DNA of 64,000 nt. It comes from Adineta steineri. Taxonomy: Eukaryota; Rotifera; Eurotatoria; Adinetida; Adinetidae. The notes beneath the pieces are model-generated. The model saw only the letters and a program-made list of their open reading frames with translations, was not told the origin of the DNA and made no database searches. The stretch covers positions 806,001 to 870,000 of the forward strand of contig CAJNOI010000018.1 of NCBI GenBank assembly GCA_905250115.1, read 5' to 3'. Positions 46,053-59,090 of the stretch are shown one piece after another (within the stretch, counting starts at the first letter, position 1; each line of letters starts with the position of its first letter). Both the position numbers and the translations under genes were made by a program.

Positions 46053-49000
46053 CCTACAAAAATAAAAATGTATAGTTCAAAATTATAAACTCTCTAAAAT
46101 GATATTTCGGTAAAAAAACGACTATATATGAAATATAATATTAGAATTACTCTCAAGTTATTATTATATAAAGATGATCTTATTAAACTTACTTCTTGTC
46201 AAGTTTTTATTCATATATATGATCTTACTTATGATTATAGTCATATACAATACCAACAAGCAATAAACATCTACCAATGAACAAGCCTAATCATATCTAC
46301 TACATATTCAAATATTAGATTGTGTAAACTGCATTACTTATACAATGCAACACTACTAGGCATTATATGATCCACAAATGAACCATATGACGATCACATA
46401 TTCAAAAATTAAACGCTATACAATATCAGCTTCTTACATATTTACAAAACGAATATTGAATCACACATGAATAAATAGCTCTGTTATAAAACATTAGTCA
46501 AATACTAAGTTCTGTCATCTATAGTATAAAAGTCATTTTGCGTAATTTATCCTTCTGTAATAAACGAATACCAACGGTTACAATTCTGTTCCACTATTTT
46601 ACATAGATAAACCGTTAGCTGGTCGAATTCTAAAAAATTCGAAATAGACTGCTTGATGAATAAACTTTACGGCGAGAAACAATTCGTCCAAATAATTTAG
46701 TAATTCGAATACCAAGTTTCATGTCAGTAACGGATATATGATCAAATAACAGATGAATAAACCATACCGAAATTCTATTATTCAATTATCTTTATCATTA
46801 CTATACTGGATTGAATAAACTAAATATAGCCTAATATCATAACATCAGTGAATAAATCCCACCAAGATGACACTATTCTACTATCTTCTTCAATACAGTG
46901 TCAAATTTGTAACTCTCGACATGGTTAGATATCACAATATCAATGAATAAATCATAGAATAAATGTTTTCTATTATCTTCTCTAACACAATATCAAATTT
47001 CAAACGTTACACATACTTTAATATCACAGAATCAATGAATAAATCATACTATGATTCGGTTCAGATATATTTCTCAATAAATTATTCACTTCGAAGGTTC
47101 GCGAATATTTGTCGCCTTGCCATGACTGAATAAGCTACAGGAACAATTTGTACAAAAACTTAATTGATTTTTATATCAAGTTGTATGCTAATAAAACGTA
47201 TATGATCAAGCAGATGATGAATAAATCATATTGAAATTGTATTATTCAATCATCTTCTTCAATACAACGTCAAATTTATGACTCTAAACATGGTCTAATA
47301 TGACAACAACAATGAATAAATCCTACCATGATTTTGTTCAATTATATTTCTCGATGAATCATTTTCTTCAAACAATTTGGTAATATTTCTTATCTTGTGA
47401 TCAATGAATTAGTTATAGAAAAACTTTGTACAAATATTTTACTCATTCTGATGTTGAATTATATGTCCGTAAAGACTAGATGATCAAGTAACAAATGAAT
47501 AAACCATACCGAAATTGCATTATTCAATTATCTTCTTCACTATTGTGTCGAATTTAAATCTCTCAATATGGTCTAATATCACAACATGGATGAATAAATC
47601 CTAATATAAACATGTTCAATTATATTTCTCGATCAATCATACCCTTCTACCAATTTGGTACATTTGTCATCTTGTGATATATGAATTAGTTATAGCAAAA
47701 TTTTGTGCAAATATTTTACTTATTTTGATATCAAACTCTATGTCAGTGAAGGATATATGATCAAGTAACATTTAAATAAATCACAGATAAACTGTATTAT
47801 TCCATTATCTTCTTCGATGAACTCTTATATTTGCCATTGTAAACATACTATAATATGATAACAGTAATGACTGAATCAAATCATAACTGTTTTCTCTTAT
47901 CTTCTTCAATGCAGTGTCAAATTTGAAGACTCTAAACATCATCTAATATGACAACAACAATGAATAAATCATAGAATAAATGTGTTCAGTTATATTTCTT
48001 CATGAATCACGTCGTTGTAATATTTTATAAAAATTATTGGCTTACGATGTATGAATGAATTATAGAAAAACTTTGTACAAATATTATACTCGTTTTGACA
48101 TCGAGCTGTATGTCAGTGAAGGATACACGATCAAGTAACAGTTATATAGATCATACCGAAATTGCATTATTCAATTATCTTTATCAATACTATGCCAAAT
48201 TTTATAGAGTCAATATTGTCTAATATCACAACATCAATGAATAAATCCTACCATAAGTATGTTCAGTTATATTGATCAAAGAATGATCATCCTCAAACTT
48301 TTAACAACATTTGTCGTTTTATGATGAATGAATTAATTATAGAAACAATCTGTACAAATATTGTACTCGTTTTGATATCGAGCTGTATGTTAGGGAAGGA
48401 TACATGAGCAAGCAACTGTTAAATAAATTATACCGTAAGTAGCAGATGATATTCAAATAATACAAGTTATACTATTTAGAACTTGATTCCTGTTAGAGGA
48501 TATAGCATCAAACGATCAGTGGACAAATTAATAAAGCTTTTTATGTTCGAATATTACATTCTTATCAAATCTTAAATACCTACTATTGAACAATTTTTAA
48601 TATCGAACAAAATGCGAACGAACTCGTTGGTGTTTCATTCAAGTATTGCACTGCTATCAAATATCACACATCCATTCTTGTAAAAGTGCAAACGTCCAAC
48701 AACGACCAAATAGATCATTTGATAATGTATGCATGGATTTTACTCACTCAAAAAACATATTTGCATTTCCAGAGAGTTTATGATATGACGTAACAAATGA
48801 ATAAGTCATTAAATAATTATATTCAAATACTTTACTATTGCAAATCTGAAATTGACAATATTCTTGTACATATCATATTGAATGATGAATGAATTCAGCA
48901 TATCATAATTATATTCACTTATTTTACTCTATAGATTATCTAATTTTCTAACATTACGATGATCATGCGCAAGGCAACAAATGAATAAATCATACCATAA

Positions 49001-52000
49001 TTATATTCAATTATATTTCTCAAGTGTATGATTCGCTTATATAGTTTCATAACATTTATGGTCTTCTGGTGAATGAATAAGTTATAGAAATACGTTGAAC
49101 AAATATTTGATTCATTCTGACATCGGCTTCTAGGTCGATTTAGGATATATGATCAAGAAACAGTTGAATAAATCATACCGAAATTGCATTATTCAATTAT
49201 CTTCTTCTATGCAGCCTGAACTTTAACACTCTAAACATGGTGAAATATCACAGTACCAATGAATAAATCCTACCATGATTTTGTTCAATTACATTTCTTC
49301 ATAAATGATTTATTTCTAACAACTTCGAAATATGTGTCATCTTGTGATGAATGAATAAGTTATAGAAATAATTTGTACAAATATTGTACTCATTTTAAAA
49401 TCGGCTTCTGTGTCGATTGGAGATATATGATCAAGAAACAAATGAATAAATCATACCGTAATTGCAATATTCAATTATCTACTTCAATACTGTGCCAAAT
49501 TTCAGAGACTAAATATGGCCAAATATCACAACGGCAATGAATAAATCCTACTACGTTGGTTGTAACGACGGGAACCATGACCTGAAACATTTTGTACAAA
49601 TAATTCACTCTTACTAAAATGGACTTTCATTTCGATAATGCATGTATAAGCAAGTAACAGGTGAATACATCATACCGTAATTGGAGTATTCCATTATCTT
49701 TTTCATTGAAATATCAAATTCCACNNNNNNNNNNACCAAATATATGTTCACTTATATATCTTCATAGATGATTCACTTCTAAGATTAGAAAATATGTAAC
49801 ACCTTGTGATGAATGAATCAATTGTAGAAGGGCTTTGTATAAATATTTCATTCATGCTAATATCCAGTTTTATGTCGATAAAGGATATATGATAAAGTGA
49901 CAGTTGAATAAATCGTACCGTAATTGTATTATTCTATTATCTTCTTCATTACCGTACCGAATTTGATACACTAAATATGGTCGTATATCACAACAGCAAT
50001 GAATAAATCCTAGCACGATCATGTATTCAAATATTACACACTATGCAATATGAGATTCCTACACATTTTAAGAAAAAATTATCAAATCAAACATGAACTA
50101 GTAACTTTCTTATACAATGTTCAAATACTAGGTTCTATCATCTATAGTATAAGAGTAACTGTCCATAATCTATCGTTTCATAAAAAATGAATAGTACGTG
50201 CTAGAATTGTGTTCAAATATTGTGCTCATTCTGATATCGACATCTATGTAGGCAAACAAAATATGATCAAGTGGTAGTTAAATATATTATACCATAATTA
50301 TACTATTCTATTATATTGTTCAATAAAGTGTCAAATTGCAAATTCCGATCATGGTTTGATGTCACAGCAGCAATGAACAGATTCTACCATAACTGTGTTC
50401 AGTTATATTTCTCGATTAATCATTCGTTTCTAACATTTCATATCATTTATTATCTTCTCATAAGTGAATTAGTTATAGAACCGTAACCATAATTGTTATC
50501 ACTTATTTTGTTTTAAGGGAACGTTAAAGTTAAGATTCTAACTATACTTCTAATATCACAACAGCAATGAATAAATTAGAGATGAACAACTGTATTCACT
50601 TATCATATTCAATACAGTTTGAAATTTGACACTCTAGATACAGTTTAATATCACAAGAACAATGAATAAATCATATAACCATTATAGTATTCCTTTATCT
50701 TGATCAATACAGTGTCAAATTTTGAGATTCTAAACTTAACCTAATATCACAACATAAATGAATAAATTGTATTATAATTCTGTTCGATTATATTTCTCCA
50801 TGAATCGTTTGCTGCTAACATTTGATAAGATTTATTGTCTTGTGATGAATGAATTATTTATAGAAAGAATTTATACGAATATTTTCCGAATTCTGACATC
50901 CATTTCTATGTCTGTAAAGGAAATATGATCAGGCAGCAGATGAATACATCATACCATAATTATATTATTCTACTACCTTCGTCAGTGCAGTGTCAAGTTT
51001 GAGACTCTAAATACACTCTAATATCACACCACCAGTGAATAAATTCGACCATAATTCAGTTCAACTATGTTTATCAACGAATCATTCGTTTCTACTATTT
51101 CATGTCATTTGCAATCTTGTGATGGATGAATTAGTTATAGATCCATAACCACCATAATTCTGTTCAACTATATTTTGTGATCAATCATTCGTTTCTATTA
51201 TTTCATGTCATGTGTAGTCTCGTGACGAATGAATTAGTTATAGAAAAACTTTGTGCAAATATTTTATTCATTCTGATATCGATTTCTATTTCTATAAACA
51301 AAATATGATCAAGTGACAGTTGAATATATCATACCATAATTGGATTATTCTATTATCTTCTTCATTACCGTATCGAGTTTGATACACTAAATATGGTCTA
51401 ATATCACAACTGCAATGAATAAATCCTACCACGATTATATATTCAAATATTACACACTATGCAATATGAGATTCCTACACATTTTAAGAAAAAATTATCA
51501 AATCAAACATGGACCAATTGCTTTCTTCTACAGTGTTCAAATACTAGGCTCTATCATCGATACTATAAGAACTGCTGTCCATAATCTATTGTTTCATAAA
51601 AAATGAATAGTACGTGCTAGAATTGTGTTCAAATATTGTACTCTTTCCGATATCGAGCTGTATGTCCGCAACGGATGCATGATCAAGTACCAAATGAATA
51701 AACCATAGCGAAATTGCATTATTCAATTATCTTTATCATTACTATACTGAATTTAACACACTAAATATAGTCTAATACCACAACACTAGCGAATAAATCG
51801 TACCATGAGTCTGTTCAATTACATTTCTCGATAAATGATTCGTTTCTAACTATTTTGTAACATATGTCATGTTGTGATGAATGAACTAGTCATAGAAACA
51901 ATTTCGACAAATATTTTCCTCATTCCGGAATCAGATTCTATGTCAGTAGGACACAAATCATCAAGTAACAGTTGAATAAATCATACCGTAATTGTATTAT

Positions 52001-54660
52001 TCGATTGCCCTCATCAGTGCTGCGTCGAGTCTGAGGCTCTGAACATAGTCTAAGATCACAATACCGATGAATAAGTCATAGTATAATTGCTTGCAGCTAT
52101 CTTATTCAATACAGTATCAAGTTTGAGAATGTGTAAATACCCTACTATCACAACGCTAACGAATATATCGTATCGGATGATATTCAGATAATATAAGTTA
52201 CATTATTTGGAAGTTGTCCTCTGTTAGAGTATGTGGCATAAAATAATCAACGAACAAACTAATAAAGCTTGATATTTCATTCAAGTATTGCATTCCTATC
52301 AAACGTCACAGATCCTTTGTTGTGGAAGTTTATACATCATACAACTACTGAATAATTCATTTGTATTTCAGAAAGACATTGAACAAATATTTTACTCATT
52401 CTAACATCGGTATCTATGTCGATTTAGGATGTATGATCAAGAAACAAATGAATAAATCATACCGAAATTGGACTATTCAATTATCTTTTTCAATACTGTG
52501 CCAAATTTCATAGATTACATATGGTCAAATATCACAACAGCAATGAATAAATCCTACCATAATGCTGTTCAGTAACATTTGTCGATCAATTATTCACTTT
52601 TACCAGTTTGGCAACATTTAACATCTTATGATCAATGAATTAGTTATAGAAAAACTTGGTATAAATATTGTACTCATTCTGATATCGAACTGTATGTCAG
52701 TGAAGGATACACGATCAAGTGACAGACGCATAACTGGCACCGAAACTATAATTCTGTTTAATTACATTTGCCAACCAATCATTCACTTCTAACATTTCAT
52801 ATCATTTGTTGTCTTGTGACTTATGAATCAGTTATAGAAGCAAAATTGTACTATTCAATTATCTTTTTCGATAGACTGTCATATTTATGACTGTAAACAT
52901 ACTACAATATTATAACAGTAATGAATGAATCAAAGCACTAGGATTGAAAATGTACTAATCATCTATCTTCTTCAATCCTATGTAAAATTTAATACTCTCG
53001 ATATGGTGAAATACCGCAACATCAATGAATAACTCCTACCAGAATAACTTTGTACAAATATTTTATTCATTTTAATAACGTGCTGTATTTTTGTGAAGGA
53101 TACATGATCAAGTAAAAAATGCATAAATTATACCGAAACTATTGTTTTGTTCAATTACGTTTGTTGATTAATCATTCGTTTTTACTAATTTTGCAACATT
53201 TGCCATCGGGTGGTCAATGAATTAGTTACAGAGGCAAAACTGTATCATTCCACTATCTTTTTCGATAACCTGTCATATTTATGACTGTAAATATACTATA
53301 GTGTCATAACAGTAATGACTGAATCAAAGCATAATTGTTTTCTCTTATCTTTTTCAATACAGTGACAAACTTGCGACGCTAAACATACTCTAATATCACA
53401 GAACTAATGAATAAATCATACTATAATTCTGTCCAAATATATTTCTCAATGAATCTTTCACTTCCAAGATTTTGCGTACATTTCTCGCCTTGCAATGACT
53501 GAACTATTTATAGGAACAGTTTGTACAAAAGTGTTACTCATTTTGATACCGAGTTGTGTATGTCAATAAAGGATATATGATGAAATAGATGATGAATAAA
53601 TCATATTGAAATTGTATCAACCACCTATCTTCTTCAATGCAGTGTCAAATTTAATACTCGAAACATAGTGAAACATCACAATACCAATGAATAAATCCTA
53701 CCATGATTTTGTTCAAATACATTTCTCGATAAATCATTCACTTCTTACAACTTGGTAACATGTGTTATCTTGTGACGAATGAATAAGTTATAGAAATATC
53801 TGGTATGAATATTGTACTCATTCTGAAATCGGATTCAGTGTCGATTTAGGATATATGATCAAGAAAGAGTTGAATAAATCATACCGAAACTGCATTATTC
53901 AATTATCTTCTTCTATGCAGTGTGAAATTTAATACTCTAAACATGGTGAAATATCACAATAATAATGAATAAATCCCACCATTATTTTGTTCAATTACAT
54001 TTCTTCATAAATGATTTATTTCTAACAATCTCGAAGTATGTGTCATCTTGTGACGAATGAATAAGTTATAGAAAAACTCCTTACACATATTGTACTCATT
54101 CAGAAATCGGATTCAGTGTCGACTGGGGATATATGATCAAGAAACAAATGAATAACTCATACCAATATTGTATTGTTCAACTATCTTCTTCATTACTGTA
54201 TCGAATTTAATACACTAAATATGGTCTAATATCACAACTGAAAGGAATAAATCCTACCATAATTCTGTTCAAGTATTCTTTTTCACAACATTTGATAATT
54301 GAATTAAAGTACAAGATCTTAAATCATACCATGCATGAATAAATCCTACCACGATCATACATTCAAATATTACATACTATGCGATGGTAGATTCCTACAC
54401 ATTTTAAGAAAACGTTATCAAAGCAATCATGAACCAATAGCTTTCTTATACAATGTTCAAATACTAGGTTCTATCATCGATACTATAAGAACTACTGTCC
54501 GTAATCTATCGTTTCATAAAAAATGAATAGTACGTGCTAGAATTGTGTTCAAATATTGTACTCATTCTGATATCGACATCTATGTAGGTAAATGAAATAT
54601 GATGAAGTAGTAAATGAATACATCATACCACGATAAATGTGTTCAAATTCATGATGGGTT
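46053..54660. repeat. about 8.5 kb of degenerate tandem repeats
   Basis: A mosaic of recurring blocks in roughly constant order, every 220-380 bases: ATGAATAAATCATACC, then ATTATTCAATTATCTTCTTC, then AATGAATAAATCCTACCA, TGTGATGAATGAATTAGTT, ATAGAAAAACTTTGTACAAA and GGATATATGATCAAGTAACA. Clear copies are at about 47.5, 48.1, 49.15, 49.43, 49.88, 51.3, 51.95, 52.43, 53.86 and 54.1 kb. A longer variant block recurs at about 50.0, 51.4 and 54.3 kb, suggesting higher-order repeats. There is no coding frame. A 10-N stretch interrupts it at 49725-49734. Confidence 0.85.
49725..49734. other. small assembly gap (10 N)
   Basis: Ten N inside the tandem-repeat region, probably a collapsed or unresolved repeat junction. 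Confidence 0.99.
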
Positions 54661-56261
54661 AAATAGTGATAGATAAGATTATATTAGCGATATGAATAGA
54701 TATGATGAATGAATCAAACATACGATGAATGTATTCATGTATTTTATTCAATGAACTACTTCATTTATATGACTTAAAGGAAATGAATATTATCTCGTAG
54801 TCGAATAAATTGAATCATGTTTTTATTCATGAATTTTAGTCGACAAATGCTTAAATTAAATCAGACTTCAATATTTACGATCAATTGATGTTTGAATGGG
54901 TTATAAGATTATGTTCAATTATTATAATCGATCATCTGTAGAATATATCCTATTTTACCGTATATAATATGTCACAATTGATGAACAATTGATATCTTTG
55001 TGAGTTCAAGTATCTCGAATCATATGCATCAAATTGCTACTATCGTACAAAAATCTTAGATAACATTGTGAAAGAATGACTCATGTCATAATTTTATTCA
55101 AATATTTTACGTGATGAAAGATTAAATTTCAACCGAAATTCGTAATTTCACATCGAATAATACATCCACATTTACAGTCATTTCACGATTATTTATTCAA
55201 ATATTTTTATCGAAAAGAAATACACTAATCTCTATCCTAAATAATATTCACCATCAAATGATTGATGATGAATATCAAAGAATATAATTCTGTTCAAATA
55301 TTTGATTAGATCAAACATTGTATTTCTATTGTAGTAGAAGATTTTAAAATGAATGAAAGACGAACAAATCATGTTATAATGTTTTCAAATATTTCATTGA
55401 ATAAGAAGATAATATATTTTATACTAAAAGATAATATATCACATGGTAAATGTATCAATCACTTCAATATTCTATTCAACTATCTTGTACGATGAAATAT
55501 CAGACATATACTACATAACAAAATTCAATATAAAATGGCTGGTGAATAAATCATAAGATGATATATTCATGTATCATAATCTATGAACTATCAGATATCT
55601 TGTAAGTAAGAAGACTCAGCAGTGAAGTAACTAATGTATAAGTGATTTGAAATACGTGTTTCATTATTGCTTTCGGTGATGTCTCTAATTTTTAATATCA
55701 TAGACAATTCATATTATACAATTCATGGACATGTCAGATCATAATTATATTCAAATATGTTGCTGGATAAGACAATAAATTTCAATTATTGAAGTAGATT
55801 TCATATTATGTAATGAATGAATAAATCATAAGATAATATATTCGTGTATTATAATCTATGAACTATCAGATTTCTTGCAGGTAAGAAGACTCAGTAGTGA
55901 AGTGACTAATGTATAAGTGATTTCAAAAATATGTTTCAATATTACTTTCGATGATATTTCGAGTTTTCAGCACCATAGAAAATTCATATTATGTAGTTCA
56001 TGGATATGTCAAATCATAATTATGTTCAAATATGTTGCTCGATTAGACAACAAATTTCCATTATTGAGGTAGATTTTATATTCTGTAATGAATGAATAAA
56101 TCGTATCGGTATAATTTTGGTCTGATATTTTGTTCAAACAGCTATGAAATTTTCATCAACTACGGATATTTCTCATTAAATCATTGATGAATAAGTCATA
56201 AAATAATTTTATTCGAGTATTTTACTTGATGAAATATTAGACTTTTGCCATTCTAGAATAT
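54661..56261. repeat. second family of related tandem repeats, period about 275
   Basis: The GAATAAATCATA keyword continues, but the surrounding sequence changes. Two long direct copies are evident: one from about 55544 (GAATAAATCATAAGATGATA) and one from about 55819 (GAATAAATCATAAGATAATA). They share GAACTATCAGAT, AAGAAGACTCAG, TAATGTATAAGTGATTT and TTCAAATATGTTGCT at the same spacing. More diverged units lie on both sides. Confidence 0.7.
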
Positions 56262-56438
56262 CTAATATAAGATGACGAATGAATGATATGTAGATTGACC
56301 ACGTGCAACGGGTGCTAATTCTTCATCTGAGTCCTCAAAATTTCGTGCTAAGAAATCTTTAAATGATTTTCCATTGCAAGTTGTTGCTAAAACTAACATA
56401 AATACCGCAAGGCATACTGTACTTGCTTTAGTAAGCAT
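56262..56438 (-). CDS. small secreted peptide precursor, unknown
   Basis: ATG at 56438 opens 58 codons: MLTKASTVCLAVFMLVLATT, CNGKSFKDFLARNFEDSDEE, LAPVARGQSTYHSFVILY, stop 56262. The first 23 residues are a good signal peptide; the remainder is a short acidic/basic peptide without cysteine pairs. The composition of the first 47 codons is much less AT-biased than the surroundings, supporting coding. The last codons run into the flanking repeats, so an intron after VARG cannot be excluded: an acceptor (TTTTTATTTTTGTAG) 10 kb away at 46054 could start a second exon, but the donors here are weak. A TATA-like run lies about 95 bases upstream. Function unknown. Confidence 0.45.
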   Translation of the reverse strand: MLTKASTVCLAVFMLVLATTCNGKSFKDFLARNFEDSDEELAPVARGQSTYHSFVILY

Positions 56439-56531
56439 CGTATTCGTTCAGGTAATAATAAAGATTGTTTATCGAGTAACTCAATATAATGGGAAGCCGA
56501 TGTTTGTGATTTTTTAATGCAATTTTATCGA

Positions 56532-56541
56532 TTATATATAC
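56532..56541 (-). promoter_or_regulatory. TATA-like box of the small secreted-peptide gene
   Basis: On the minus strand GCGTATATATAATCG, about 95 bases upstream of the ATG at 56438. The region is AT-rich, so specificity is limited. Confidence 0.3.
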
Positions 56542-57599
56542 GCTTCAAGACGAGAGAAACAAAAAAGAAAAAAAAACGATTTTTTTCTATATTAAATGGA
56601 GGTGTATGATAATTTGAGAGTATGAATTGGAGAGAACCTACGTCTTTCTATGATAAAAAAGGTAACTTTGTTATTTGTTTTGATGTTATTAAGCACCCAC
56701 TCAAATATCGACAAACGAAAAATTATCGTTCTTTATTTTTAACGTTGTTTTTTTGCTTTTAAGCCTTCGCTATCATTTCGTATCTTCGTCGGTTTTACCT
56801 TTTTTTATTCAATTATTACGAATAACAAAAAATGCGCGACACTAAAATAGTAGTGCGCATATTTGTCCTTTTTTTGATAGTTACATGTAAAAATATAATC
56901 CACATTATAGAATATCATTGGTTTAATATTCATTGTTCTATTTTCATGAAGGATACATATTAAACGTCAAAATAATAATTGACGATCACACAATAGTCAA
57001 AAATTACGACGGCTATGTAGAAATCGTCAAGGATGAAAACGAAAAAAAAAATCCACGTTGAATATAGAAACAATTCAACCGTGACGGAGGTGAACAACAT
57101 AGAATGAATGAAACATTTCATTAATAAACAGATATGTACGAAATTCAAATGATTTATATACTAAACTTTATATATTGAATTGATCTATATGTACGATTAA
57201 ATATGATATTTATGTTAAATGTAAATTAATAATTAAACAAATCTTTTATTACTACGTGGATGATACATTTACTAAAACAAGAATTTTCTATCTTCAAATT
57301 AATTTTTCATCGATCAATTTATAACTTGAATCACAGATAAAATTCATCATCAACAAATTATTTTAGGTAATCGTATTGTCTGATTAATAATAGATTTAAA
57401 ACATTAGAGAAAAAACAACAATATTATTAGTTATAATGTAGTTTTAATAATCATCATCTATACTTTTTTTTTATAAAGAAAATATATTTATGGTAGTTCC
57501 ATTGTTTTACATATCATTTGATAAAGACTAAAGAAAGTATAATTCTAACAGAATAATTTAAAATCATATTATAGTATTACAAAGAAAAGAATATATATA

Positions 57600-58137
57600 G
57601 GGTGATAACGCTATAATTTACAGTCTGAAATATGATGAATTTTATATTAAATAAAAACCCGTGAAAAATAGGGTTTAATAATGCTAAATAATAAGACTTT
57701 GAAGGACTTGCATGTATTGATTTACCAAAAGTTCGAATTTTTACCGATATGAAATATTATAAGATTAATTTATCAAAAAATGTTCTAGTTAAACAATATG
57801 TTATAAAATAATTTATTTTCTTATTCTTTAATGAGTACAATCAATAATCAGTATGGCGACCACTAGTGTTCTTTACTACATGAAATCGAGATGGATATAA
57901 ACATAAAAGAACTTCAAACTATTCGATATATTTTTCTATGTCAGTCAGAACATATGCAATGTGTTTTTTGAGTGTATCTTCACGATATCGATTGTTTTCA
58001 ATTTTCGATAACATTTTTTTTTAAAGAAAATTCCGTTATTTTTAAAAGTTTGATAGACGAAAGTCTTACTATTTAGCATAATTAAACCCCATTTTTCACG
58101 GGCTTTTATTTGATATAAAATTATAGTGTTACTCCCC
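57600..58137. mobile_element. 538-base inverted-repeat element (MITE-like)
   Basis: The left end GGGTGATAACGCTATAATTT and the right end, read inwards on the other strand, GGGGAGTAACACTATAATTT agree. The match continues inward through AAATAAAA-CCCGTGAAAAAT, GGGTTTAAT-ATGCTAAATA and TAAGACTTT to about 110 bases per arm. The centre is unrelated AT-rich sequence with no transposase. No clear target duplication; the left end follows TATATA. Confidence 0.75.
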
Positions 58138-58504
58138 GTGAATAATATTATTTATCATCCTGTAGAGAATAAAATAAAATTAAACATATTTAAGTGAAGA
58201 TATCTACTAGTAGTATCATATGATTATTATAACAATTTCATTTTGATTAAAGGTCATATGGAGAATGATAATGAATAATAGCACTGTATTGTTTTTTTTT
58301 TGTTGAACATAAACAAATTATTGAAATAAGTTTCTATATTATCATTTATTATTTTTATGCATCATAGTTGATTTTATAATCTAGTAGACATTTACAAAAT
58401 ATTTTTTAAGGGCTAATCATAGTTATTATTCATAAAATGTATTAAAAATACTTTATTTTGAGTACCTTTTTTTACGAAATACATCTATCTTGTCATTTTA
58501 TTCA

Positions 58505-59090
58505 TACATGATAGAATACCTTCTATTTTTTACTGTCAAAACAAATTGGTAATTGTACAGTTATATCGTCTTTTTTGATCATGATAATTTTGTTGACGAT
58601 GATTAGTCCTTTTGAAATGTTTTGATAATACGCAGATATCTCTTGTTTTTTTTGTCCTTGAGTTAAAAATATGTATGTGTATTGTATCTGATCAAACTTA
58701 ATAATATAGGAACATCGAATAATATATGAGATGGTAATAATTTATCATTTTTTAGCTTTTTGCTTGTTTCTCATAAACACCAATTAGAAAAAAATATCTT
58801 TTTTTTCTCCACATGATATGAATCGTCAATGATTTATCATTATGAATTAAATTTTATTTCATTTAGAATTTTTTTATGATATTAATAAGAAATTTTCCTT
58901 TATTCTTAATATACGAATGTTTTAAGAAGAACGAAGACAGTCAAAGTTCACTATTTAAGATAGTATCGATTGATTTCTTATTAGTTTTTATTAAATAATT
59001 TGGTGATGATTTCTTCATTTTACATTCATCATAAACTATATTGAATCGTGATAGTATTTTAGTGTACCGATGATGTTGAAATATAACATC
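58505..59090. repeat. right arm of the large diverged inverted repeat
   Basis: Reverse complement of 43700-44215 at roughly 80% by eye. Anchors: ATACCTTCTATTTTTTACTG (about 58517), CTTGAGTTAAAAATATG (about 58657), CCACATGATATGAATCGTCA (about 58809) and GATGTTGAAATATAACATC (about 59070). The arms enclose about 14.3 kb containing the tandem repeats and the small secreted-peptide ORF. Confidence 0.75.

Noticed and set aside
51415-54526. Two similar 63-codon ORFs (51415-51606 and 54335-54526) starting MNKSYHD
   Set aside because: They are copies of one block of the degenerate tandem array. A third copy near 50.0 kb is not open, and the start lies in the repeat keyword ATGAATAAATC; similarity comes from the repeat, not from protein selection.
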